Below, piece after piece: positions 8,091-14,433 of a stretch of DNA of 26,631 bases. Below the pieces are notes generated by a model that had not been told where the DNA came from, did no database searches, and worked only from the letters and a program-made list of their open reading frames with translations. Where the stretch lies: positions 1 through 26,631 of the forward strand of contig JBHHZI010000029.1 in NCBI GenBank assembly GCA_046757965.1, read 5' to 3'. This DNA is from JBHHZI01 sp046757965. Its GTDB lineage: Bacteria; Acidobacteriota; Polarisedimenticolia; SMYD01. A program made the position numbers and the translations under genes. The stretch's first letter is position 1, and every line of letters begins with the position of its first letter.

Positions 8091-8117
8091 GCATCGGCCG
8101 CCGGCCGGCCGCCTTGA
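8091..8117 (-). promoter_or_regulatory. weak sigma-28-like element before the 98-aa gene
   Basis: On the minus strand TCAAGGCG, 11 bases, then GCCGATGC resemble the FliA consensus TAAAGTTT-N11-GCCGATAA at 4/8 and 6/8 positions with exact spacing. Transcription would begin at or next to the ATG of the 98-aa gene, giving an almost leaderless mRNA. The GC-rich spacer makes chance occurrence quite possible. Confidence 0.25.
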
Positions 8118-8147
8118 GAAAAATCTTTTCCACCGCCGCTGTCCCCC

Positions 8148-8174
8148 TCAATTCGGCCTGGATCTGTCCGATAC
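8148..8174 (+). promoter_or_regulatory. sigma-28 (FliA) promoter of motA-motB-fliL
   Basis: TCAATTCG (8148-8155), 11 bases, then TCCGATAC (8167-8174). This keeps the FliA spacing and the core TNAA-N15-CCGATA of the consensus TAAAGTTT-N11-GCCGATAA. Transcription would start just before the motA ribosome site at 8182. Stator genes are classic sigma-28 targets, and fliA lies in this same window. Confidence 0.55.
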
Positions 8175-8198
8175 GTCGGACCGGAGGGAGATCGACGG

Positions 8199-8963
8199 GT
8201 GGACATCAGCACCATCATCGGGCTTTTTCTCGGCGTGGCCCTGGTCATCGGGGCCATCGTGACGGGGGATTCTCCCGTCATCTTCCTGAACGTGCCGTCG
8301 CTCATGATCGTGGTCGGCGGCACCCTCGGGGTGACCTTGATCAAGAACGAGCTGCGCGCGGTGTTCGGCATGCTCGGCGTGATCAAGAAGGCCTTTCTGG
8401 CCAAGCTGCCCACTCCCGAGTCGCTCATCGCGGAGATGGTCACCCTCGCCAAGACGGCCCGCAAGGAGAGCCTTCTGGCCCTGGAGAAGGTGCCCATCCA
8501 CGACAATTTCATGAAGTTCGGGCTGGGCATGGCGGTGGACGGGACCGAACCGAAGGATATCCGCGCCGTGCTGGAGACCGAGGTGGCCTATCAGGTGGCT
8601 CGCCACCGCGCCGGACAGAACATCCTCGAGGGCATCGGGGCCTCGGCGCCGGCCTTCGGCATGATCGGCACGCTCATCGGCCTGGTCCAGATGCTGACCT
8701 CCATGGACGACCCCAAGAACATCGGGCCCGCCATGGCCGTCGCCATTCTCACCACTCTCTACGGCGCCATCATCGCCAACCTCATCGCGCTGCCCCTGGC
8801 GGACAAGCTCAAGACCCGCTCGGCCGCCGAGACACTCATACGCCAGATCATCACCGACGGGATTCTTTCCATCGCCGAGGGCGACCATCCGCTGTCGATG
8901 GAACAGAAGCTCAAGGCCTTCCTCGAGCCGAAGCGCCGGGAAGCCGGCAGCAAGGCGGCCTGA
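8199..8963 (+). CDS. motA: flagellar motor stator protein MotA/PomA
   Basis: A 254-aa four-helix inner-membrane protein that pairs with MotB to form the ion channel and torque generator. TM1 (about 4-24) and TM2 (about 30-48) precede a large cytoplasmic loop with the charged residues that act on FliG. TM3 (GASAPAFGMIGTLIGLVQML) and TM4 (GPAMAVAILTTLYGAIIANL) carry the ion-path motifs. The TM3-TM4 segments resemble PomA of sodium-driven motors more than E. coli MotA, though ion choice cannot be fixed by eye. The start is GTG at 8199 with GGAGGG at 8182-8187. It is followed by motB after 3 bases and by fliL, and preceded by a sigma-28-like promoter. Confidence 0.95.
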   Translation: MDISTIIGLFLGVALVIGAIVTGDSPVIFLNVPSLMIVVGGTLGVTLIKNELRAVFGMLGVIKKAFLAKLPTPESLIAEMVTLAKTARKESLLALEKVPIHDNFMKFGLGMAVDGTEPKDIRAVLETEVAYQVARHRAGQNILEGIGASAPAFGMIGTLIGLVQMLTSMDDPKNIGPAMAVAILTTLYGAIIANLIALPLADKLKTRSAAETLIRQIITDGILSIAEGDHPLSMEQKLKAFLEPKRREAGSKAA

Positions 8964-8966
8964 CCG

Positions 8967-9662
8967 ATGAAGATTCCCGAGGAAGAGGTCAAGCCGGGGG
9001 CTCCCGAATGGGTGGTGACCTTCGGCGACATGATGTCGTTGCTGATGGTGTTCTTCGTCCTGCTGCTCTCCTTCTCCAGCATGGAGGCGGAGAAGTTCAA
9101 GCAGGTCGCCGGCATGGTGCGCCAGGCGTTCGGCGTGCAGACGGAGAAATCGTTCCACGGCATCCCCGCGGGAGACAATGTTCTCGACCCGGGGGCGCAG
9201 GACAACAAGGAGGACGAGAAGATCGTCACCTTCGAACGGGTCACGGACTGGGTCATCGACCAGAAACTTCAGGACACGTTCCAGACCAGTCTGGAGGAAC
9301 GCGGCGTCGTGTTGCGTGCCAGTGGAAAGACCCTTTTTGATGCCGGGCAGGTCGAGGTGCGCTCCGGCGCGACGGAGATCCTCGCCGAGATCGCGCGCTT
9401 CCTGATGAGTTCAGACGCCAACCTCGAGGTCCAGGGACACACGGATAGCACGCCGGTGGGGAAGGGTTCCCCCTTCCCGTCCAACTGGGAGCTGTCGTCT
9501 GCCCGGGCCGGGTCGATCGTGCGGCACCTGGTGGCCGCAGGTGTCCCGCCGTCGCGCCTCCGGGCGGTCGGCTTCGCGGACACCGTGCCACTGTCCGACA
9601 ACTCCACTCCCGCGGGGCGTTCCGCGAACCGCCGCGTGGAGTTCCTCTTCATCCGCGACTGA
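8967..9662 (+). CDS. motB: flagellar motor stator protein MotB/PomB
   Basis: A 231-aa single-pass inner-membrane protein that couples ion flow to torque and anchors the stator to peptidoglycan. The TM segment begins WVVTFGDMMSLLMVFFVLLL; D21 is the expected ion-binding Asp, and the TFGD-S context is PomB-like. A plug/linker region (about 38-105) is followed by an OmpA-type peptidoglycan-binding domain (about 110-231) with the signatures LEVQGHTDSTPV and NRRVEFLF. It is shorter than many MotB proteins (about 250-310 aa) through a short linker. It starts 3 bases after motA and is followed 15 bases later by fliL. Confidence 0.95.
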   Translation: MKIPEEEVKPGAPEWVVTFGDMMSLLMVFFVLLLSFSSMEAEKFKQVAGMVRQAFGVQTEKSFHGIPAGDNVLDPGAQDNKEDEKIVTFERVTDWVIDQKLQDTFQTSLEERGVVLRASGKTLFDAGQVEVRSGATEILAEIARFLMSSDANLEVQGHTDSTPVGKGSPFPSNWELSSARAGSIVRHLVAAGVPPSRLRAVGFADTVPLSDNSTPAGRSANRRVEFLFIRD

Positions 9663-9677
9663 CAGGAGATCGAGAAG

Positions 9678-10205
9678 ATGGCTGACGAGAAAGCAGCACC
9701 AGGCCAGGAAAACCCGGATGATGCCGACACGAAGGCAGCTTCTGGCGGTTCGTCGAAGAAACTGCTGGTCATCGGCCTCGCCGCCGCCCTGGCCCTGGGA
9801 GGCGGCGGGGCAACGGTCTTCTTCATGATGAAGGGCGCACCGGATCCACCGCTCCAGGCAGATGCCTCCGCCGTAGATCAGCCCTCGACCGCAGGCGCGG
9901 CCATCTTCACCGTCGATCCGATCATCGTCAATCTCGCCGGACTGGACTCCAACCGGTTCGCCAAGTGCACGGTGCGTCTGCTCCTGCCCAACGAGGACGC
10001 CGTGCAGACCGTGGCGGGCGACGACATCCTCCTCACGCGCCTGCGGGACCGCATCCTGACGCTCCTGGCTTCCAAGACCTACGCGGAGGTCAACACTCCC
10101 GTCGGCAAGGAGACGTTGCGGCGCGAGATCATGCAGCGGGCCAACACGGCACTCGGCAATATCCACGTCTCGGACGTCTTCTTCACCGAGTTCATGATCC
10201 AGTAG
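9678..10205 (+). CDS. fliL: flagellar basal-body-associated protein FliL
   Basis: A 175-aa protein with a cytoplasmic N-tail, one TM helix (about 28-51, KKLLVIGLAAALALGGGG then FFMM) and a periplasmic FliL domain (about 75-175). Family features are the strand VDPIIVNLAG, the helix RLRDRILTLLASKTYAEV and the conserved end VSDVFFTEFMIQ. FliL surrounds and stabilises stator units. It is third in the motA-motB-fliL unit, with AGGAGA as ribosome site. It ends with TAG at the canonical FliL C-terminus, which shows that TAG is an ordinary stop in this genome. Confidence 0.93.
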   Translation: MADEKAAPGQENPDDADTKAASGGSSKKLLVIGLAAALALGGGGATVFFMMKGAPDPPLQADASAVDQPSTAGAAIFTVDPIIVNLAGLDSNRFAKCTVRLLLPNEDAVQTVAGDDILLTRLRDRILTLLASKTYAEVNTPVGKETLRREIMQRANTALGNIHVSDVFFTEFMIQ

Positions 10206-10225
10206 GACCGCCGGGTGGACGCCGA

Positions 10226-10243
10226 GGCCGGGTGGTCCCGGCC
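10226..10243. terminator. bidirectional hairpin between fliL and the convergent 182-aa gene
   Basis: GGCCGGG (10226-10232), loop TGGT, CCCGGCC (10237-10243): a perfect 7-bp GC stem in the 39-base gap between two converging genes. There is no T-run on either side, so it is a hairpin-type or Rho-assisted terminator at best. Confidence 0.5.
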
Positions 10244-10244
10244 G

Positions 10245-10793
10245 TCAGACAGTGGTCGCCAGCAGGATGCCCGGTTCGACGGCATCGGCCGGATCATCGG
10301 CTCCCGGGCCGGCGGGCGACTCGATCGGTTCCTCGGCCGGTTCCTCCACCGGCGTCGGATCCGCCGGAGCAGCCGGCGCGTCGTCGATGCCCAGACGGGC
10401 GCGCAGACCGTCAATGGCGCGTGCCAGCCCGCGGGGAACCGTCCGGCCGCGCGCCTCGACGCGTGCGGCGTTGCGCTCCAGAACCTCCAGGGCACGTTCG
10501 AGGCCGCGCCCGGGTCGCGGCGCGTCTGCCGGCACGGGCTCGGCCGGCGCCTCGGCCGGCGTGACCGGCGCCAGATCCCGGTCCGGATCGAGGGTCTGAA
10601 CACCCTCGGGAGCCCCCAGGATTTGCGGGTTGCTCAGCACGATGCGGTCCGGCTCCGGTGCCGCCAGCGTCCGGGAAGCAGGATCCCCCTCCGCCGTCGC
10701 CAGACGGCCGGCTCGCCCGGCAGCGCGCGTGGACAGGTGAACGGGCTCGCCCTGCCCGCGCAGAAACGTCAGTCCTGATGCATCGACCTTCAT
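10245..10793 (-). CDS. hypothetical Pro/Ala-rich protein, 182 aa, downstream of flgL
   Basis: It starts at ATG 10793 with AGGGGG six bases upstream; an upstream in-frame ATG at 10823 has no ribosome site. The product begins MKVDASGLTFLRGQGEPVHL, has a helical, charged segment at about 105-140 (LERALEVLERNAARVEARG then GLARAIDGLRARLG) and ends in a Pro/Glu/Ala-rich acidic tail. There is no signal peptide or TM helix, so it is cytoplasmic and partly disordered. I do not recognise it. It is the last gene of the flgM-flgN-flgK-flgL block, where many bacteria keep csrA and fliW, but it resembles neither. It may be a diverged export chaperone or regulator, which is speculation. Confidence 0.65.
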   Translation of the reverse strand: MKVDASGLTFLRGQGEPVHLSTRAAGRAGRLATAEGDPASRTLAAPEPDRIVLSNPQILGAPEGVQTLDPDRDLAPVTPAEAPAEPVPADAPRPGRGLERALEVLERNAARVEARGRTVPRGLARAIDGLRARLGIDDAPAAPADPTPVEEPAEEPIESPAGPGADDPADAVEPGILLATTV

Positions 10794-10813
10794 GATCATC
10801 CCCCTTTGGATCC

Positions 10814-10829
10814 GGCGGGTCATCCCGCC
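10814..10829. other. hairpin between flgL and the 182-aa gene
   Basis: GGCGGG (10814-10819), loop TCAT, CCCGCC (10824-10829): a perfect 6-bp stem in the 57-base gap after flgL. It lacks a T-run and could be an RNA processing or attenuation site that tunes the downstream gene. Confidence 0.35.
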
Positions 10830-10850
10830 TCACCACCGTGCTGTTCCGGC

Positions 10851-11723
10851 TCAGGCCAGGAAGTCGAAGAGATTTCGCTGCCCGATCCGTGCTGCCGTTG
10901 CCAGGGCCGCCTCGCGGGCCTGGCCGATCTGAGCGATCTGGACCACCGTCTCGGCGAGATTGGCATCGCCCAGGTCGCTGACCTCGGTCTGCAGGGCCAG
11001 CCGCTCATCGGCACGCCGCAGCAGACCGGTCTGCACCGCGGAGATCGCGGTGCCGACGCGGGATCGCGCCTGGCTGACCTGGTCGAGGGCCGTGCCCAGG
11101 TCGGCGATGGCCGTCTGGATGCCGGTCTTGTCATCCGTCCGCAGCGCCACCGCCAGTTGCTTCAGCGTGCCGGGCAGGTCCACGCCGGACTGCAGCGCAC
11201 CGGCGGCGGTCGGTGCCACCACGATGACCTGCCCGTCCCCGATCTCGGCGGTCAGTGCCGTGAGATTGCCCTGGTAGACGCCGCCGGTGTCGAACGGCGT
11301 CCGGTCCGTCAAGGTGCCGGACATCAGATAGCGCCCGTCCTCCTGGACCGCGGCGCTGGTGAGCACCTGCTCGAAGATCGAATCGATCTCCTGCGCGATG
11401 CTCGACCGGTCGATCGAGCCGGCATCGCTGCCACCTTGCACGGCAAGCTGGCGCGCTCGCACGGTGAGGTTGCCGATCGCCTCCAGCGCTCCTTCCACCA
11501 GGCGGGCCGTGGTGTCGCCGGACCGGGCGGAGCGGTCGAGCTGGTCGAGACGCGCGATGCGAGACGCCAGACTCGTCAGTCGTGCCGTGGCCAGCGGGTC
11601 GTCCGACGGGCGCTCGACACGCAGCCCGGAGACCGACTGGCGGGTGGTGCGAGCCGCGCGCACGTTGATCCGTTCGAGGGCGGCCAGAAAGCTCCTAAAC
11701 TGCATGCCGGATGTGATGCGCAT
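10851..11723 (-). CDS. flgL: flagellar hook-filament junction protein FlgL (HAP3)
   Basis: A 290-aa secreted junction protein that joins the hook cap protein FlgK to the flagellin filament. The N-terminal flagellin-like coiled-coil (1-140) begins MRITSGMQFRSFLAALERIN and carries the conserved RVERPSDDPLATARLTSLASRI. A variable domain occupies about 140-190. The C-terminal helix is about 205-290, ending LATAARIGQRNLFDFLA, like other FlgL ends. It starts 4 bases after flgK, with GGGAG near the end of flgK as ribosome site. It has no signal peptide, as expected for export by the flagellar type III system. Confidence 0.95.
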   Translation of the reverse strand: MRITSGMQFRSFLAALERINVRAARTTRQSVSGLRVERPSDDPLATARLTSLASRIARLDQLDRSARSGDTTARLVEGALEAIGNLTVRARQLAVQGGSDAGSIDRSSIAQEIDSIFEQVLTSAAVQEDGRYLMSGTLTDRTPFDTGGVYQGNLTALTAEIGDGQVIVVAPTAAGALQSGVDLPGTLKQLAVALRTDDKTGIQTAIADLGTALDQVSQARSRVGTAISAVQTGLLRRADERLALQTEVSDLGDANLAETVVQIAQIGQAREAALATAARIGQRNLFDFLA

Positions 11724-11727
11724 CAGC

Positions 11728-13134
11728 TCATCTCCCGAGATTCAAGGCTGTCCGCGTGACCTCGTCGAGGACATTGATGAAACGGGCCGCGGCCTCGTAG
11801 GATCGCTGGAACTGGATCAGGTTGATGGCTTCCTCGTCGAGACTGACGCCCGACACCGAATCGCTGAGGTCCTTCAGCCCCTCGAGAACCTGCCCTTCGG
11901 AGGTGAGAACGGCATCGGTGGTCGCCGCGTCCCCCCCGACGCTGGCCAGCACGGTGCCGTAGAATCCGGCCGGTGTCGTGCCCCCCAGGGCAACGGATGC
12001 GCCGTTGAGCACGCCGGCGAGGGCCGAGGCCCCGCCACCATCGCCGATGGCTCCGGTGGACGATGCCGCCAGCAATGCCGGGTCGGCCGCCAGGGCCGGG
12101 TCGACGTCCAGGGTGGCCGCCGCCGAGGCGCCGGGAGAAGCGGAGACGGTGAAGAACGCGCCACCCGCCACACCGTTGATATCGAACGAGGCGGCGTGCG
12201 CGGCATTGAAACGAGCCGTCAGGTCCGTGGCCAGCTGGTCGAGTTGTGCCTGCACGGTGGCGGCCACATCGTCACGCGCGCCGAGCAGCCCGCCGAGATT
12301 ACCCCCCCTCAGCGAGGCGGTGACATCGGTGCGCGCACCCGGAATATCCACGATCACGTTGGACAGACCACTCCCATCCGGCTCGGTGATGAGCGTGAAG
12401 GCCTTGCTGGACGTCACCAGCGTCGCTCCGCCGCTGGCAAGGGCCACGCCGACGGTGCCGTCGCTGTTGGCGATGGTGCGGATGTCGACCAGCTCGGCCA
12501 GATCCTGCAGCTTCGCGTCACGCTGATCGCGCAGATCCGACGCTTCCTGCCCGGTCGCCTCGGCGCCACGGATCTGCCGGTTGAACCGCGAGATATCGGT
12601 GGTGAGTTGATTGACCTGCCGCGTGACCGCGACGATGGTGTCGTCCGTGCGCTGGCGCTCCTAGCTCACCTGCCGGTACGCCGCGCGGATGTTGGCGGCC
12701 AGGGTGGAGGCCGCATCGACGGCCGCCTGCCGCGTCGCCAGGTTCTCAGGGCGGCTGGCCACGTCGGTGAGCGCCTGGGACAGCCGGCTGAGGGCGTCGG
12801 GGATCGGGGCGCCATCCACCGGCCCCAGGACCGACTCGAGCACGCTCAGCGACCGACGCCGCTCGGTGAGCCCGCCGGAGGTGCCCAGAGAACCCAGGAT
12901 CTGTTCGGCGATCAGTGTGTCGCGCGAGCGGTGCAGGCGGGCCACATCCACGCCCTGTCCGAGAAAGCCGCCCGGTACGCGCTGTGGAAAGACGGTGGTG
13001 ATGTCGAGCTGGCGGCGGGAAAATCCCGGTGTGTTGACGTTGGCGATGTTCACACCCGCCACGTCGAGAGCGGCCTGGCTGGCGGCCAGCGCCCGGCGCC
13101 CGACCTCGAAGTAGGCGAAGAGATTGACGCTCAT
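11728..13134 (-). pseudogene. flgK: flgK, hook-associated protein 1, interrupted by an in-frame amber stop
   Basis: Read through, this is a 468-codon FlgK. The N-terminus is MSVNLFAYFEVGRRALAASQ, followed by the rod/hook family motif AGVNIANVNTPGFSRRQ, the FlgK core region near codons 130-200, and the C-terminal helix IQFQRSYEAAARFINVLDEV. Codon 158 (12663-12661) is TAG. The frame before it (ending AYRQVS) and after it (ERQRTDDTIVAVTRQVNQL) align to one continuous FlgK helix, so a single base change (CAG, GAG or another sense codon to TAG) explains the break. The next possible in-frame start, a GTG at 12447, is about 70 codons on. The gene start overlaps flgN by ATGA and has GGGAGGG. FlgK without its C-terminal half cannot cap the hook, so the cell would shed flagellin unless the stop is suppressed or is an error. 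Confidence 0.9.
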
Positions 13135-13616
13135 ACCCGTCCCTCCCAGCGACTGCGCGCCGGCCCGGTGGCCACGTCGCCCCGGGCGGTGTAACTCCCG
13201 CCTGCCGCCCACTCGAAGAGGCGGCGCAGCCCTTCTCCGGCCTCGGCCGAACGCTGCACGAAGCGCGTGTGCACCGCGCCGGCCTTCACGGCCAGGGTGG
13301 CGGCGCGCTGCAGCGCCGCGAAGGCCCGCGCCAGATCGGGCGTCGCGTTGCCGTCGAGGTCCACGAGACTCGCCAGTGACGTGTCGGCCGGCAGACCTCG
13401 CGTCATCCGCATCTCGGCAACAAGCATCTCCCGTGCCTTCTCCAGCATGCGGAAGCGCAGCGCCAGGGTCTGCAGTCGCAACTCGGCGGTCTCGGCGCGA
13501 TCGGGTCGCCGGGCGATGAGCGCCTGCCGGTGCTCGGTCACGATCTCCTCCAGGCGCATGAGCAGATCCGCCTGCTCCTGGAGGATGTCGGCCAGATGAA
13601 CCACGGAGGACGACAT
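13131..13616 (-). CDS. flgN: FlgN-like flagellar export chaperone
   Basis: A 161-aa, almost entirely helical cytoplasmic protein. The FlgN pattern is seen in the first helices (LADILQEQADLLMRLEEIVTE, then HRQALIARRPD) followed by a long central helix and a short final region. FlgN binds the C-terminal helices of FlgK and FlgL and delivers them to the export gate. Here it sits between flgM and flgK-flgL, the usual position. The start ATG 13616 is 11 bases after flgM; the end overlaps flgK by 4 bases. The family diverges quickly, so context carries part of the call. Confidence 0.8.
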   Translation of the reverse strand: MSSSVVHLADILQEQADLLMRLEEIVTEHRQALIARRPDRAETAELRLQTLALRFRMLEKAREMLVAEMRMTRGLPADTSLASLVDLDGNATPDLARAFAALQRAATLAVKAGAVHTRFVQRSAEAGEGLRRLFEWAAGGSYTARGDVATGPARSRWEGRV

Positions 13617-13627
13617 GCGAGGACGGC

Positions 13628-13939
13628 CTACTCGCCGCCCAGGAACTCGCCGGCGAGAAGCTGGGCCAGCCCCTCGTCGTTCACCTGGTAGCGGCCGGAT
13701 TGCAGCGACTCGCGCAGGGTGTCCACGAGTTCTTGCCGGATCTGAGGCGCCGCGTCGATGGAGGCCCGCAACTTGATGAATTCCCGGGCCAGCGACGAGA
13801 GATCGAGGCGATCGGAAGGAGTGTTGCCGCCACTCCGGGTCACTCCCCGGGTCGCATCGGTCCGCCTGGACTCGCTCTCGGAGAGAGACTCGACCAGGCG
13901 CTGCAGGTTCTCGGTGGATCCGCTGCCGTTGATCTTCAT
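13628..13939 (-). CDS. flgM: anti-sigma-28 factor FlgM
   Basis: A 103-aa protein of usual FlgM length. The C-terminal half (about 45-95) has the sigma-binding pattern DLSSLAREFIKLRASIDAAP, then RQELVDTLRESLQSGRYQVNDEGLAQLL in two segments, typical of FlgM, including the GxYxVxxxxxA signature. It holds FliA until the hook-basal body exports it. The N-terminal half is polar and flexible, as needed for secretion. AAGGAG lies about ten bases before ATG 13939, which overlaps the end of flgJ. The sigma-28 promoter at 13967-13993 makes it a FliA target, closing the usual feedback loop. It ends in TAG. Confidence 0.9.
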   Translation of the reverse strand: MKINGSGSTENLQRLVESLSESESRRTDATRGVTRSGGNTPSDRLDLSSLAREFIKLRASIDAAPQIRQELVDTLRESLQSGRYQVNDEGLAQLLAGEFLGGE

Positions 13940-14433
13940 GGCGTATCGACTCCTTGCTCATGTCTCTTATCGGCAGCAGGGGGGGATTCTTTAGCCTCCG
14001 GCCCCTCCGGCCCGATTCCCGCGCCGGCCAGGTAAACCTCTGTGGGCAGACTGTTTATGGATTCCTGACCGACGTCCTCGTTGCGCCCCATCTGGTGGAC
14101 CATCTGCTCGGCCAGGCCCAGCGACAACTGCCCCGAGAGGACCTCTGCCAGGTGCTGGTCGAACATCCACCCGTAGACATCGCCGGAGAGACCGCCGCCG
14201 AAGAACCCCTCCGACATGCCATCCTGGCGCAACTGCTTGACCAGGGTCTGCAGAAAGCTAGCCTCGAAGCGATGCGCCTGCTCCCGGACGGCGGCCACGC
14301 GGGCCTTGCCCGTCTCCTCTCCTCCGGCACCACCGCGCCGGCCGGTGCTTCCGGTCGCAGGGCGAGAAACCTCGCGGCCGGCAGGTGAGGAGTCGTTCGC
14401 CACCGGATGCATGGGGACCATGGCCACCATCAC
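13936..14433 (-). CDS. flgJ: flagellar rod assembly protein FlgJ, rod-binding domain only
   Basis: A 165-aa protein with the FlgJ N-terminal rod domain: AHRFEASFLQTLVKQLRQDG, the short Gly-rich turn GGGLSG, and YGWMFDQHLAEVLSGQLSLGLAEQM at about 50-115. The remaining 50 residues are a low-complexity tail. The C-terminal muramidase domain of enteric FlgJ is absent, as in many non-enteric bacteria, so a separate lytic enzyme must open the peptidoglycan. The start is taken as GTG 14433 (GTGA overlap with flgI); ATG 14430 is equally possible. Its 3' end contains the sigma-28 promoter for flgM. Confidence 0.88.
   Translation of the reverse strand: MMVAMVPMHPVANDSSPAGREVSRPATGSTGRRGGAGGEETGKARVAAVREQAHRFEASFLQTLVKQLRQDGMSEGFFGGGLSGDVYGWMFDQHLAEVLSGQLSLGLAEQMVHQMGRNEDVGQESINSLPTEVYLAGAGIGPEGPEAKESPPAADKRHEQGVDTP
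13967..13993 (-). promoter_or_regulatory. sigma-28 (FliA) promoter of flgM-flgN-flgK-flgL
   Basis: On the minus strand TAAAGAAT (13993-13986), exactly 11 bases, then GCCGATAA (13974-13967). This matches the E. coli FliA consensus TAAAGTTT-N11-GCCGATAA at 14 of 16 positions with perfect spacing. It lies inside the low-complexity tail of flgJ, and transcription would start about 20 bases before the flgM ATG. Confidence 0.9.

Noticed and set aside
12661..12663. TAG in flgK as evidence of a reassigned genetic code
   Set aside because: TAG terminates fliL, flgF, flgG and flgM at their canonical C-termini, so it is an ordinary stop here.
11359..13194. A long plus-strand open frame (611 codons) opposite flgL-flgK
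   Set aside because: It is the antisense shadow of flgK/flgL in high-GC DNA, has Arg/Gly-heavy composition and no ribosome site or recognisable motif. The minus strand gives clear FlgL and FlgK.
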